Shown here: piece after piece, positions 32,383 through 42,139 of the stretch
How the letters are laid out: each line of letters begins with the position of its first letter
Position numbering within the stretch: the stretch's first letter is position 1
Source of the DNA: an uncultured Clostridia bacterium
Lineage (GTDB): Bacteria; Bacillota; Clostridia; TANB77; CAG-508
NCBI GenBank assembly: GCA_947581805.1
Contig: CANPVM010000002.1
Span: 204,290-268,289 of the forward strand
Length of the DNA: 64,000 bases
Direction of reading: 5' to 3'
Made by a program: the position numbers and the translations under genes
The notes under the pieces: model-generated
What the model was told of the DNA's origin: nothing
What the model saw: only the letters and a program-made list of their open reading frames with translations
The model's database searches: none

Positions 32383-33700
32383 TTACGCTGTTTCTTCTGT
32401 GCGATTTGTATTTTTTCTTTGTGGTTTTGATGTTTTATTTTTGATTAGTTCCTTTTTTTCGTTAATCACTAATTTTGGTGCTTTCTTTTCTATCACTGTT
32501 TCTTTTGTTACAATACATTTTTCTATTCTTGGGTTAGATGGAATGTCAAACATGATGTCTCTCATAATTTCTTCTATAATAGAACGCAAGCCTCTTGCTC
32601 CTGTTTTTCTCTCTAAAGCTTTATCTACAATGGCTTGTAATGCTTCTTGTTCAAATTCTAGTTCTACATTATCTAACTCTAATAATTTTTGATATTGTTT
32701 TACTAATGCATTTTTTGGCTTTGTTACAATGTCTATTAAAGCATTTCTATCTAATTCTCTTAATGTTGCTACTATTGGAAGTCTTCCTACGAACTCTGGA
32801 ATTAAACCAAATTTTAATAAATCTTGTGGTAATAATTGTTCGTAAATTTTGTATTTATCTATTTCTTTTTGACTTTGTACATTAGCACCAAATCCAATTG
32901 CTTTCTTTCCTGTACGTTCATTGATGATTTTGTCTAATCCTTCAAATGCACCACCGCATATAAATAAAATGTTTTCTGTGTTAATTTGTATTAACTCTTG
33001 ATGTGGATGCTTTCTTCCGCCTTGTGGTGGAACAGAGGCAATGGTTCCTTCTACAATTTTAAGTAACGCTTGTTGCACTCCTTCTCCACTTACATCTCTT
33101 GTAATGGATGGATTTTCTGACTTTCTTGTAATTTTATCTATTTCATCTATATATACGATACCTTTTTCTGCCTTTTCAATGTCATAATCTGCATTTTGAA
33201 TTAGTTTTAATAAAATGTTTTCTACGTCTTCCCCTACATAGCCTGCTTCTGTTAGAGTTGTAGCATCTGCTATAGCAAATGGAACTTGCAAGATTCTAGC
33301 AAGAGTTTGTGCAAGCAAGGTTTTTCCGAGAACCTGTTGGTCCTAGTAGTAAAACATTACTTTTTTGAATTTCTACATCTTCTTTATCTTTCTGTGGATG
33401 ATTAATTCTTTTATAGTGATTATATACGGCTACTGCTAATGTTTTTTTAGCATCTTCTTGCCCTATTACATAACTATCTAATACCTTTTTTATTTCTTCT
33501 GGACTTGGTAATTTATTATTTTCTTTATTTAAGGTGTAGCTAAAGTCTGCTTCTTCATAAGAATCATCTTCTAAAATATTGGTACATACTTTAATACATT
33601 CATCACAAATAAATACTCCTGGTCCTGCAATAATTCTTTCTACTGCATCTTGTGATTTTCCACAAAATGAGCATCTTATATTTTTATCTGTCTTGGCCAT
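32383..33700 (-). CDS. clpX: ATP-dependent Clp protease ATP-binding subunit ClpX, one-base frameshift at CGG-A
   Basis: ClpX unfolds substrates and feeds them to ClpP. The 5' part has the four-Cys zinc domain (C10, C13, C32, C35) and runs into Walker A as G-P-T-G-S. There the codons are TCT-CGG-AAA (CGG at 33326-33328). Skipping the C gives GGA-AAA-ACC, restoring G-P-T-G-S-G-K-T and the rest of the protein: Y-V-G-E-D-V-E-N, Walker [10 protein letters not shown], and the sensor-2 region G-A-R-G-L-R. The joined product is 438 residues, normal. Without the shift the P-loop lysine frame is lost and the protein stops at 134 residues. Same type of break as fabD and dxs. Confidence 0.94.
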
Positions 33701-33737
33701 TTTCTTCTCCCTTTTTTATCTATTATGTTTTTTTCTT

Positions 33738-33771
33738 GGCAGTAGGACTTTTTCTAATTGTCCTATATGCC
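33738..33771 (-). other. Hairpin between clpP and clpX
   Basis: GGCAGTAGGAC (33738-33748) can pair with GTCCTATATGCC (33760-33771) with one bulge. No T-run worth the name; perhaps a processing or partial termination site. Confidence 0.35.
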
Positions 33772-33858
33772 ATATACTTCTTTTATTCTATATTGTATTC
33801 TTCCGTTTTAGTATGGTTCTTATTTTGTTTTTTATTCTTGTTTTTTTAATATAATAGG

Positions 33859-34464
33859 CTATGGTCTTTTTTCCATAATACCATCTATTAAACCATATTT
33901 TAAAGCTTCTTCTGCTGTCATGTAATTATCTCTTTCGGTATCTCTTTCAATGGTTTCTAGTGGTTGACCTGTTTTTGCACTTAATAATTTATTTAATTTT
34001 TCTCTTGTTTTTACCATGTGGTCTGCATGAATTTTTATTTCTGTTGTTTGTCCTGAAAGTCCATTTCCACCAATTAATGGTTGGTGAATTAGAATTTCTG
34101 CATTTGGTGTTGCAAATCTTTTTCCTTTTTCACCAGAAGCAAGTAATACTGCTCCCATGCTTGCTGCCATACCAATACAAATAGTAGATACTGGGCATTT
34201 AATGTAATTCATTGTATCTACAATTCCCATTCCGTCTGTAATAGAACCTCCTGGGCTATTGATATATAAAGAAATTTCTTTATCTGGGTCTTCGGATTCT
34301 AAGAATAATAATTGTGCAATTACTAAACTTGCAGATGTTGGGTTAACATCTTCTCCTAAAAATATAATTCTGTCTTTTAATAATCTTGAGAAAATATCAT
34401 ATGATCTTTCTCCTTTGGCTGTTTGTTCAATAACATAAGGTACTAAACTGTTTTTTTCTAACAT
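33859..34464 (-). CDS. clpP: ATP-dependent Clp protease proteolytic subunit
   Basis: 201 residues, normal length. Serine protease of the ClpXP machine. Catalytic Ser in [11 protein letters not shown], His in [10 protein letters not shown], and Asp in [14 protein letters not shown] precedes the ATG. It lies between tig and clpX as in many Firmicutes. Confidence 0.97.
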   Translation of the reverse strand: MLEKNSLVPYVIEQTAKGERSYDIFSRLLKDRIIFLGEDVNPTSASLVIAQLLFLESEDPDKEISLYINSPGGSITDGMGIVDTMNYIKCPVSTICIGMAASMGAVLLASGEKGKRFATPNAEILIHQPLIGGNGLSGQTTEIKIHADHMVKTREKLNKLLSAKTGQPLETIERDTERDNYMTAEEALKYGLIDGIMEKRP

Positions 34465-34498
34465 ATTTTTATCCTCCTAAAAATTTAATATTTTTCTT

Positions 34499-34652
34499 TA
34501 TCAGAAGTATATATATTATATTTTTTCGTTCGTCCCAACTACGAATAGTCTATAAATAAATTTTTGCTAATGCTAAAAATTTATTAACAGACTATACCTT
34601 GTCGGTCCCCACACAAGCTCACTACAAAAATATAATATATATACTTCTGATA
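34499..34652. mobile_element. MITE-like element with perfect terminal inverted repeats
   Basis: Between tig and clpP, a 27-bp sequence (34499-34525) recurs perfectly inverted at 34626-34652. The outermost bases are TA on both sides, as in a TA target-site duplication, giving a 150-bp element (34501-34650) with 25-bp ends starting TCAGAAGTAT. Inside is a second inverted repeat (about 34546-34596: ATAGTCT...AATAAATTTTTGC against GCTAAAAATTTATT...AGACTAT). No reading frame. The structure suits a non-autonomous mariner/IS630-type element; a structured RNA is the alternative. Confidence 0.6.
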
Positions 34653-34744
34653 GCATAAAATCTTTCGTATAAATAAGCAGAAAAAGCTAGCGGTAAATAC
34701 GATTTATTTTAAAAATACAGATTCACCCCTAACTTTTCCCCTTT

Positions 34745-36028
34745 TTATTTTATTTTTGCATTTTCTACGATAAAATGAATTGCTTTTTCTGTTTTTACAG
34801 ATTCTGCTATGTATGTTTTTAAGTTTTCATTTTGCTCTAATTCTTTGGCATCTCTTCCATAAGTTTGTGCCATTTCTTCTATTTTTGATTTTACTTCTTC
34901 TTCAGATGCTTCTATGTTTTCTGCCTTTACTATTGCGTCTAATACTAATTTTGTTTTTACTTGTTTTAACGCTTGTTCTTCCATTTCTTTTCTAAGGTCT
35001 GCTTCTGTTTTGTTCATCATTTTAAGATATTGTTCAAAGTTTAAACCTTGGTATGCTAATCTTTGTTCAATGTCTCTAATCATGTTGTCTGTTTCGGTTT
35101 CTACCATTCCAGATGGAATATCAATCTCGGTATTGTCGCATACTGTTTTGATTGCTTCCTCTTCTGTTTCGTATTCTGCTTTATGTTTGTTTTCATGTTC
35201 TAATTTTTCTTTAATGGAATCTTTTAATTCTTTGATTGTATCAAATTCGCTAACATCTTTAGCAAATTCATCATCTGCTTCTGGTAGTTCTTTTTTCTTA
35301 ATTTCATGTAATTTTACTTTGAATACAGCTGGTTTTCCTGCTAAATCTTTTGAAAAATATTCTTCTGGGAAAGTAACATTGATGTCTTTTTCTTCTCCTA
35401 TTTTCATACCAATAATTTGGTCTTCAAAACCTGGAATGAAAGTATTGCTTCCAATTACTAATTCGTGGTTTTCTGCTTTTCCACCTTCAAATGCAACGCC
35501 ATCACTAAATCCTTCAAAATCGATAATAGTAGTATCGCCACTTTCTACTGGTCTATCTTCTACATTGATAAGTCTTGCATTTCTTTCTCTCATATGGTAA
35601 ATTTCGTGGTCAATGTCTTTGTCCTCTACATTATACTCTACTTTTTTAAGGTTTATACCCTTGTATTTTCCAAGAGTTACTTCTGGTTTTGTTTGTACTA
35701 CGGCAGTGAAAACAAGGTCTTTTCCTTTTTCCATTTGCGTAATGTCAATATCTGGTCTGCTTACGGCTTCAATTCCTGCTTCTTTTAATTCTTTTTCATA
35801 TACTTCTGGAACTACTTCGTTGAAAGCATCTTCATAAAAGATTTGTGCACCATATTGTTTTTCTATAATTTTGTATGGAGCTTTTCCCTTTCTAAAACCT
35901 GGAATATTAAAATATTTTGCACTTTTTGCATATACTTTTTGAATGGCTTCTTCAAATTTAGAAGCTTCAATGCAAAAGCTTAATTTTACTTCATTGTTTT
36001 TGTCTGTTTTTTCTACTTTGATACTCAT
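34745..36028 (-). CDS. tig: Trigger factor
   Basis: 427 residues: ribosome-bound peptidyl-prolyl isomerase and chaperone. The ribosome-docking signature is seen as G-F-R-K-G-K-A-P near residue 45, the FKBP domain about 155-240, and the helical C-terminal chaperone domain after it. First gene of the tig-clpP-clpX run; about 280 bases, holding the MITE-like element, separate it from clpP. Confidence 0.96.
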   Translation of the reverse strand: MSIKVEKTDKNNEVKLSFCIEASKFEEAIQKVYAKSAKYFNIPGFRKGKAPYKIIEKQYGAQIFYEDAFNEVVPEVYEKELKEAGIEAVSRPDIDITQMEKGKDLVFTAVVQTKPEVTLGKYKGINLKKVEYNVEDKDIDHEIYHMRERNARLINVEDRPVESGDTTIIDFEGFSDGVAFEGGKAENHELVIGSNTFIPGFEDQIIGMKIGEEKDINVTFPEEYFSKDLAGKPAVFKVKLHEIKKKELPEADDEFAKDVSEFDTIKELKDSIKEKLEHENKHKAEYETEEEAIKTVCDNTEIDIPSGMVETETDNMIRDIEQRLAYQGLNFEQYLKMMNKTEADLRKEMEEQALKQVKTKLVLDAIVKAENIEASEEEVKSKIEEMAQTYGRDAKELEQNENLKTYIAESVKTEKAIHFIVENAKIK

Positions 36029-36117
36029 TTTTTTCTTCTTCCTTTCATTGCTATCAAAATTTGCTTATTTATTATATCATATTTTTTCAAAATAGCAAGT
36101 CCTACAAGGGATTTTTT

Positions 36118-36190
36118 TTCCTGTTTTTGGGGACGGAGGAAAAAAACATATCTATTTCCTGTTTTTTTCCTCCGTCCCCAAAAACAGGAA
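36118..36190. repeat. Perfect 30-bp inverted repeat with GGGGACGGAGG core
   Basis: Arms 36118-36147 and 36161-36190 are exactly complementary, loop 13 bases. The core GGGGACGGAGGAAAAAA and its complement suggest a dispersed palindromic repeat; CGTCCCC also occurs at 38459-38465. It sits between the tig start and the HD-CYTH gene end, so it may also act as a terminator of the latter. Confidence 0.6.
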
Positions 36191-36197
36191 TTTTCAT

Positions 36198-38387
36198 TTA
36201 TCTTCCTTCTTGCTCTGTTTGTTGCACTTCTGAAATTTTAGTTAACCATGCAAAGTCTTTTCTTTGTTTTGCTTTTTGTGCTAATTCTTTTAGTTTTTTT
36301 GCCGCTTCTTGATGTTCTTCTTCGTATTTTTTCGCATCTTCACTAATGATATAACCATTTAAATACTTCTCGTAAGTGTCTAGCATTCCAATTTCATACA
36401 CATTGGTATTGGATAAAAATTTGCTTAACTCCGGAACTTCTCTTTCTAAAAATTCTCTAAATTCAAGTAGACTAAGCCTATCGGATACCTTATTTTCTCT
36501 TGGTTTAATTTCGATGGTTCCTACATTGCCAAACATTTCATAAATTTCATTGTGATAATTAGCATTATTGAAGGAAATATCAATTAAAACTCCATTGATA
36601 TCTATGGTATATAAATATCTTACATTCATTACATGTAACACTGGTGATATATCTTCTTTTTGTAATCCTATTGCGGTTAAAAATTCTGCATAACCTTCTA
36701 TTTTTGCACTATCTCCAATTTCTTCTTCTTTTCTTCGAACTGTAAAATTGCTTTGTCCTTCTTTTTGATATGTTTTATAAGTAGCTCTTCTTGCTTTAAA
36801 TCCATAAGTTTCCTCTACTCCATGGAAAGTAGTTCCTGTTCTAATTCGGAAAGCCTTTTTATTTTCTAATAATGCATAGTTATCTATATTGTCATAATAA
36901 ACGTCTTCTGACATATATTTTGCACTATCTACAATTTTATATTGCTGTGCAATTTTTTGCTTAATTTGCTCGCCCTTTACACTGCCTTCTGTTAAAACGT
37001 AACGAAGTTCAAACTCATCTTTTGCCTTAGTTACTGTGCTTATCACTTCCTCTATAGTTCTTTGATATTTTTGTTCAAATTCTTCTTGCGAAATTCCTAG
37101 TTCTAAACGTAACATTTCCATACTAAGAGCTGTTACCTTTTTGGAAAAAGGTTCTAGTTTAATTAAATCTTGCTTAATGTCCTGATAGTCCTCAATTCCA
37201 TTACGTGTAATTACATTGATATTATCATTTTCATTGGATTTGTATGGTTTGATTGGTCTTTCTTCTACTACGAATCCTTTTGTATTTTCTGGAATTTCAG
37301 GAATTGCTTTATGTAATAAATAGCGAATATAGCTTTCTTTTTTATCCGTATTTAGCACTTGATAAGTTTTGGTCATTTGCGTAATATCACATAGTTGCTT
37401 TAACATTTCATTTTCCGTTTGATTTTTGATTTTTTGTAGAGCTTCATTTAAAGGTGTTTCGGTAATAGTCATATATTCTTGTGTGGTAAAAGTTCCTTTA
37501 CGATTGGTTAAAAAAGTTTGCAAAATTGGACTAATATCGCTTGGAATTTCTTCTTTATGTTCTCGTAGTTCTTCTAATAAAAATTCTAATACATGGTCTC
37601 CTATGATAGATGGTCCGCAAAAGTAGATATCTCGATAATTTCTTGCTCTTTCTAAAATTGCCATATCTACTAATATTTTCTTTTCTTCTGGAATAGCAAC
37701 TATAATTTTGTCTACATCTAGCACAAATTCAAAGCTTGCAATTAGTTCATCTACCTGTGTTAAAACCTTATACCCTGCTTTTTTAGAGTCTCTTACTAAA
37801 TAATCTAATCTATCGGCATCAATATTATTGGAAATAAGAGAAGCAAGTAAATCTTCTAAGTGAACTGTTCCATTTTCTATTTTTACATCAGAAAGTGGCT
37901 TATCTTGTTTTTTGTGCTCATAAACTCGCTCTAAAAATTCTCCTACTTTGTTTGTAAAATTTTCTCCATAAAATTCTTTTAAAATTTGATGTATTTGCGT
38001 ATTTTCATCTTTTACAATATCAATACTTCTTCTTTCATGAGAATACCCTGTCATTTTTTCTAAGGTATGAGAATACGCTCCATGTCCAATATCGTGAAGA
38101 AGCATGGCAATTTTGGCAATTTCTTTTTCTTCTTCGTTTACTTGAATGCCTTGCATTGCTAGCTTATTTTCAATATTTTGAATAATTTTGCACATTAAAT
38201 GGTAAGAGCCTATGCTATGGTCATACCTTGTTTCATTTTTCATTTCTGGGTATTGCAAATAGGAAGTTCCTGTTTGCACAATATCTTTTAGTCTTTGGAA
38301 ATCCTCACTTTGTACTAACTCTTTATAAACTCCCTCTAAAGTAATATTTCCATGTACTTCATCTTTTATAACAAATTGTTCATTCAT
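36198..38387 (-). CDS. HD phosphohydrolase fused to a CYTH-like domain
   Basis: 729 residues. The N-terminal half is an HD domain of the dGTPase/SAMHD1-like kind: R-L-K-D-I-V-Q-T-G, R-Y-D-H-S-I-G-S-Y-H-L, then L-L-H-D-I-G-H-G-A-Y-S-H (about residues 50-125), with a D-R-L-D-Y block near 195. From about 465 the C-terminal half reads as a CYTH/triphosphate-tunnel-like domain with alternating charged strands (A-F-R-I-R-T-G, F-K-A-R-R-A-T-Y-K, N-F-T-V-R-R-K-E-E-E, I-E-I-K-P-R-E-N). Such a fusion would join nucleotide triphosphate hydrolysis and phosphate-ligand recognition. The domain call at the C terminus is less sure than the HD. Confidence 0.75.
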   Translation of the reverse strand: MNEQFVIKDEVHGNITLEGVYKELVQSEDFQRLKDIVQTGTSYLQYPEMKNETRYDHSIGSYHLMCKIIQNIENKLAMQGIQVNEEEKEIAKIAMLLHDIGHGAYSHTLEKMTGYSHERRSIDIVKDENTQIHQILKEFYGENFTNKVGEFLERVYEHKKQDKPLSDVKIENGTVHLEDLLASLISNNIDADRLDYLVRDSKKAGYKVLTQVDELIASFEFVLDVDKIIVAIPEEKKILVDMAILERARNYRDIYFCGPSIIGDHVLEFLLEELREHKEEIPSDISPILQTFLTNRKGTFTTQEYMTITETPLNEALQKIKNQTENEMLKQLCDITQMTKTYQVLNTDKKESYIRYLLHKAIPEIPENTKGFVVEERPIKPYKSNENDNINVITRNGIEDYQDIKQDLIKLEPFSKKVTALSMEMLRLELGISQEEFEQKYQRTIEEVISTVTKAKDEFELRYVLTEGSVKGEQIKQKIAQQYKIVDSAKYMSEDVYYDNIDNYALLENKKAFRIRTGTTFHGVEETYGFKARRATYKTYQKEGQSNFTVRRKEEEIGDSAKIEGYAEFLTAIGLQKEDISPVLHVMNVRYLYTIDINGVLIDISFNNANYHNEIYEMFGNVGTIEIKPRENKVSDRLSLLEFREFLEREVPELSKFLSNTNVYEIGMLDTYEKYLNGYIISEDAKKYEEEHQEAAKKLKELAQKAKQRKDFAWLTKISEVQQTEQEGR

Positions 38388-38420
38388 ATATTTCTACATC
38401 CTTTTCCAATTAATTTTTTT

Positions 38421-38435
38421 AGGAAACGTTTCCAA
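38421..38435 (-). promoter_or_regulatory. cre-like palindrome upstream of the HD-CYTH gene
   Basis: TTGGAAACGTTTCCT fits the catabolite-responsive element pattern WTGNAANCGNWNNCW; the core GGAAACGTTTCC is a perfect palindrome. It lies about 35 bases before the gene's start. CcpA itself is not in the window. Confidence 0.4.
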
Positions 38436-38476
38436 TGTTGTCTCTCTTTTTATACAATCGTCCCCAAAAAAAGATT

Positions 38477-41400
38477 TTATTGTAAATTACAATTTTCGCT
38501 CCCTACCATTTCTTGCAACTCCTCTAATGTGTTTCCATTTAAGAAGATGCCTCCTGCTGGCATTTTATTTTCACCATTTATAATTTGCACAGGTGTATTG
38601 TTTTTGTCTCCTGTAAAGAATTTTAAGGCTCCTCTTAATTGTTCCTTTTGTTCTTCGGTTAAATTCGTAATATTGATTTCTAATGTTTTTCGCATAGTAT
38701 TGTTAGATGCTCCAAAAGGGACATTTTCCCCTTTTGCAAACGTACCTGAAGAAGAAATTGTCTCTTTGGAAATCGCCCCTAAAGGAACAATTTTGTTTGC
38801 AATGATGGTTACGTTTTGGTCTTCTTCTCTGATGCTTAGGCGGCCTTCGACTAGTACTACATTGTCTTCCATTAAGGTAGCACCTGCAGATTGATAAGCA
38901 TTTTCAAACACGATTATTTCCATACTTCCGTATAAGTCTTCCATGCTAACAAATGCCATGATTTTGTTGTTTTTAGTATATTTCTTTTTGATACTATTGA
39001 TTATTCCTGCAAATTTGACGTTTTGTCCATCTTGAAATGGAAATTTTCCTGTTTCTTCTAATTCGTCTAGTCCTTCTCTTATGGCTAGTGTGTTAATGTT
39101 AGTTAACATTTCAATTTGTTCTTTTAGGCCTGCTAATGGATGTCCTGAAATGTATAGTCCAAGCATTTCTTTTTCCATGGATAGTAATTCTTTTTCAGAA
39201 TATTCTTTTAATGTATGATAGTTATATTTTAATTTTTCTAATTCACTTGCTTGTTGATTTTTCGTACTAGATTCACTATCTTTGTTTCCTAAGCCACCAA
39301 ATTCTCCTAGGTCAAACATTGAAACTTGTCCTTTGAAGTTCTTTTTGGAAGCATCAGAAATAGAGTCTAGTATTTCTTCAAATGATGCCATTAAAGTACT
39401 TCTGGTTTGTTCAAATTCATCAAAACAACCTGCTTTTATTAAACTTTCAATACATTTTTTATTTACCGCTTCTTCGTGAATTCTTTCACAGAAGTCGGTA
39501 AAGCTTTTATATTCTCCGTTTTTTGTTCTTTCTTCTACAATGGCGTCTACGGCTGAAGTTCCTACATTTTTAATACTTCCCATACCAAATCGAATTTTTC
39601 CATTATCGACCGTAAATTTGGTATCGCTTTTGTTGATATCTGGCTTTAATATTTCAATATTCAAACGTTTACATTCTTCTATGTAATATGGCACTTTTCC
39701 TAAGTTTCCTAAAAAGCTATTTAAGGTAGCTGCCATAAATTCTTCTGGATAGTATGCTTTTAAGTATGCAGTTTGATAAGAAACTACGGCATAAGCTGCT
39801 GCATGTGATTTGTTGAAGGCGTATTTTGCAAATTCTGCCATTTCATCAAATATGGTATTAGCACTTTTTTCATCAATGCCATTTCTTACGCAACCTGGAA
39901 CTACTACATTACCTTCTTCATCTACTTGTCCATGTATGAAGATTTCTCTTTCTTTTGCCATAACATCTAGCTTTTTCTTACCCATGGCACGACGTACCAA
40001 GTCTGCTCTACCTAAAGAGTAGCCTGCTAAATCACGCACAATTTGCATTACTTGTTCTTGGTAAACCATACAACCATAGGTTACTTCTAGTATTGGTTTT
40101 AAAGATGGATGGGTGTATACCGCATGCTCTGGGTCTTTTTTATTAGCAATATATCTTGGTATTTGGTCCATTGGCCCTGGTCTATATAACGATACCCCTG
40201 CAATGATATCCTCTAAACTATCTGGCTTTAATTCCCTCATGAAATTTGTCATTCCTTGGCTTTCAAATTGGAAAATGCCTACAGAATTGCCTTCTTGCCA
40301 TAGTTTATATACTTTTGGGTCATTCATGTCTTTATCAAATACGACATCAATATTTCTATTTTTCTTTACTAAATCGATTGTGTCTTTGATAACTGTTAGT
40401 GTTCTTAAGCCTAGAAAGTCCATCTTTAACAAGCCTAGTTCTTCTAGGGTAGTCATAATAAATTGTGTAGAAATGGTTCCTTCTCTTACATACAAAGGAA
40501 CATATGTATCAACTGGCTCTTTAGTAATAACAATACCACAAGCATGCGTAGATGCTTGTCGTGGCATTCCTTCTAGTGCCATAGCGATATCTAGAAGTTT
40601 TTTCATTTCAGCATTGGTTTCGTATAAATCTCTTAGCTCTTTGTTTTGTTCCATCGCTTTTTTAATGGTAATATGAATTTCATTTGGAATCATTTTGGCA
40701 ATTCTATCTGCTTCTGCATAAGGAACATCTAGTACTCTTGCTACATCTCTAATAACCATTTTAGCAGCCATGGTGCCAAAAGTAATAATTTGCGATACAT
40801 GGTCATAACCATATTTTTCGCATACATATTCAATGACTTTATCTCTTTTTTCATAGCAAAAGTCAACGTCAAAGTCGGGCATACTAATTCTTTCTGGGTT
40901 TAAGAAACGCTCAAATAGTAGATTATATTTTAGTGGGTCAATATCTGTAATTCCAATTGCGTAGGCTACAATAGAGCCTGCTCCTGAACCACGTCCTGGC
41001 CCTACTGGAATATCATGAGTTTTGGCAAAATTGATATAGTCCCATACAATTAAGAAATAATCTACATATCCCATTTTTTGAATAACACCTAATTCATATT
41101 CTGCCCTTTTTCTAATTTCTTCTGAAAGTTCTTCGTAAGTCTCATTTTCTTTTCCATAACGTTTCATTAAACCTTCTTTTGTTAGATGTTCTATATAATC
41201 ATAGTGAGTTTCAAAACCTTCTGGTACATCATAATTTGGAAGAATTGTATGTCCAAATTCAAATTCTACATTGCACTTTTCTGCAATTTTTACAGTATTT
41301 TCAATTGCTTCTGGTACATTTGAAAAATAATCACTCATTTCTTCCGGTGATTTAATGTATAATTCATCTGTATCAAAACGCATTCTATCTTCATCTGACA

Positions 41401-42085
41401 TTTTTTTGCCTGTTTGAATGCATAATAGTACTTCATGGTTATAGGCATCTTCCCTTCTTGCATAGTGTGCATCGTTTGTTGCAACAAGTGGAATGTCTAG
41501 TTCTTTGGATAATTCTATCAACTTTTGATTAACTAGAGTTTGCTCTTTTACCCCATTGTTTTGAATTTCTAAATAATAGTCATCTTTGAATAAATCTTTA
41601 AACCATAATGCTACTCTTTTGGCTTCTTCCATATCGTTATTTAAAATGGCTTGATTGACTTCTCCTGCTAAACAAGCACTACAGCATACTAATCCTTCAT
41701 GATATTTGGTTAGTATTTCTTTATCAATACGTGGCTTATAGTAAAAGCCTTCTGTGTAACTTAAGGAAACTAATTTAGATAGGTTTTGGTAGCCTTGTTT
41801 GTCTTTGGCAAGTAAAATTAAGTGATTGTATTTACTATCTATATTAGGGTCTTTGTCATGTCTTGTTCTAGGTGCTACATACACCTCACAGCCAATAATA
41901 GGCTTTACTCCATTTGCTTTGCAGGCTTTGTAAAAGTCAATGACACCAAACATAGCACCATGGTCAGTAATGGCAATGGCATCCATGCCCAGTTCTTTGG
42001 CAATGACTGGAATATCTTTTATTCTGTTAGCTCCATCTAGTAAACTAAATTCACTATGGATATGTAAATGAACAAATTTCGACAT
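38477..42085 (-). CDS. dnaE: DNA polymerase III alpha subunit, DnaE type
   Basis: 1202 residues. PHP domain at the N terminus (H-L-H-I-H-S-E-F-S-L-L-D-G, I-T-D-H-G-A-M-F-G), polymerase palm with M-P-D-F-D-V-D-F-C, then the finger region and a C-terminal OB-fold (F-A-G-I-I-N-S-I-K-K). It lacks an exonuclease insertion, so it is DnaE and not PolC. AGAAAGGAAG precedes the ATG. Confidence 0.96.
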   Translation of the reverse strand: MSKFVHLHIHSEFSLLDGANRIKDIPVIAKELGMDAIAITDHGAMFGVIDFYKACKANGVKPIIGCEVYVAPRTRHDKDPNIDSKYNHLILLAKDKQGYQNLSKLVSLSYTEGFYYKPRIDKEILTKYHEGLVCCSACLAGEVNQAILNNDMEEAKRVALWFKDLFKDDYYLEIQNNGVKEQTLVNQKLIELSKELDIPLVATNDAHYARREDAYNHEVLLCIQTGKKMSDEDRMRFDTDELYIKSPEEMSDYFSNVPEAIENTVKIAEKCNVEFEFGHTILPNYDVPEGFETHYDYIEHLTKEGLMKRYGKENETYEELSEEIRKRAEYELGVIQKMGYVDYFLIVWDYINFAKTHDIPVGPGRGSGAGSIVAYAIGITDIDPLKYNLLFERFLNPERISMPDFDVDFCYEKRDKVIEYVCEKYGYDHVSQIITFGTMAAKMVIRDVARVLDVPYAEADRIAKMIPNEIHITIKKAMEQNKELRDLYETNAEMKKLLDIAMALEGMPRQASTHACGIVITKEPVDTYVPLYVREGTISTQFIMTTLEELGLLKMDFLGLRTLTVIKDTIDLVKKNRNIDVVFDKDMNDPKVYKLWQEGNSVGIFQFESQGMTNFMRELKPDSLEDIIAGVSLYRPGPMDQIPRYIANKKDPEHAVYTHPSLKPILEVTYGCMVYQEQVMQIVRDLAGYSLGRADLVRRAMGKKKLDVMAKEREIFIHGQVDEEGNVVVPGCVRNGIDEKSANTIFDEMAEFAKYAFNKSHAAAYAVVSYQTAYLKAYYPEEFMAATLNSFLGNLGKVPYYIEECKRLNIEILKPDINKSDTKFTVDNGKIRFGMGSIKNVGTSAVDAIVEERTKNGEYKSFTDFCERIHEEAVNKKCIESLIKAGCFDEFEQTRSTLMASFEEILDSISDASKKNFKGQVSMFDLGEFGGLGNKDSESSTKNQQASELEKLKYNYHTLKEYSEKELLSMEKEMLGLYISGHPLAGLKEQIEMLTNINTLAIREGLDELEETGKFPFQDGQNVKFAGIINSIKKKYTKNNKIMAFVSMEDLYGSMEIIVFENAYQSAGATLMEDNVVLVEGRLSIREEDQNVTIIANKIVPLGAISKETISSSGTFAKGENVPFGASNNTMRKTLEINITNLTEEQKEQLRGALKFFTGDKNNTPVQIINGENKMPAGGIFLNGNTLEELQEMVGSENCNLQ

Positions 42086-42139
42086 TTTTCTTCCTTTCTC
42101 TTTCTTTTAAAGGCTGGTACAAATTGTCCCAAATTGCGA

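Noticed and set aside
34914-35600. 228-residue open frame on the plus strand opposite tig
   Set aside because: It is a shadow of tig: no ribosome site and a Ser/Phe-rich composition typical of antisense frames in AT-rich genes.
38352-38894. Plus-strand frame across the dnaE 3' end
   Set aside because: Overlaps the well-conserved dnaE C terminus on the other strand and has no promoter or ribosome site.
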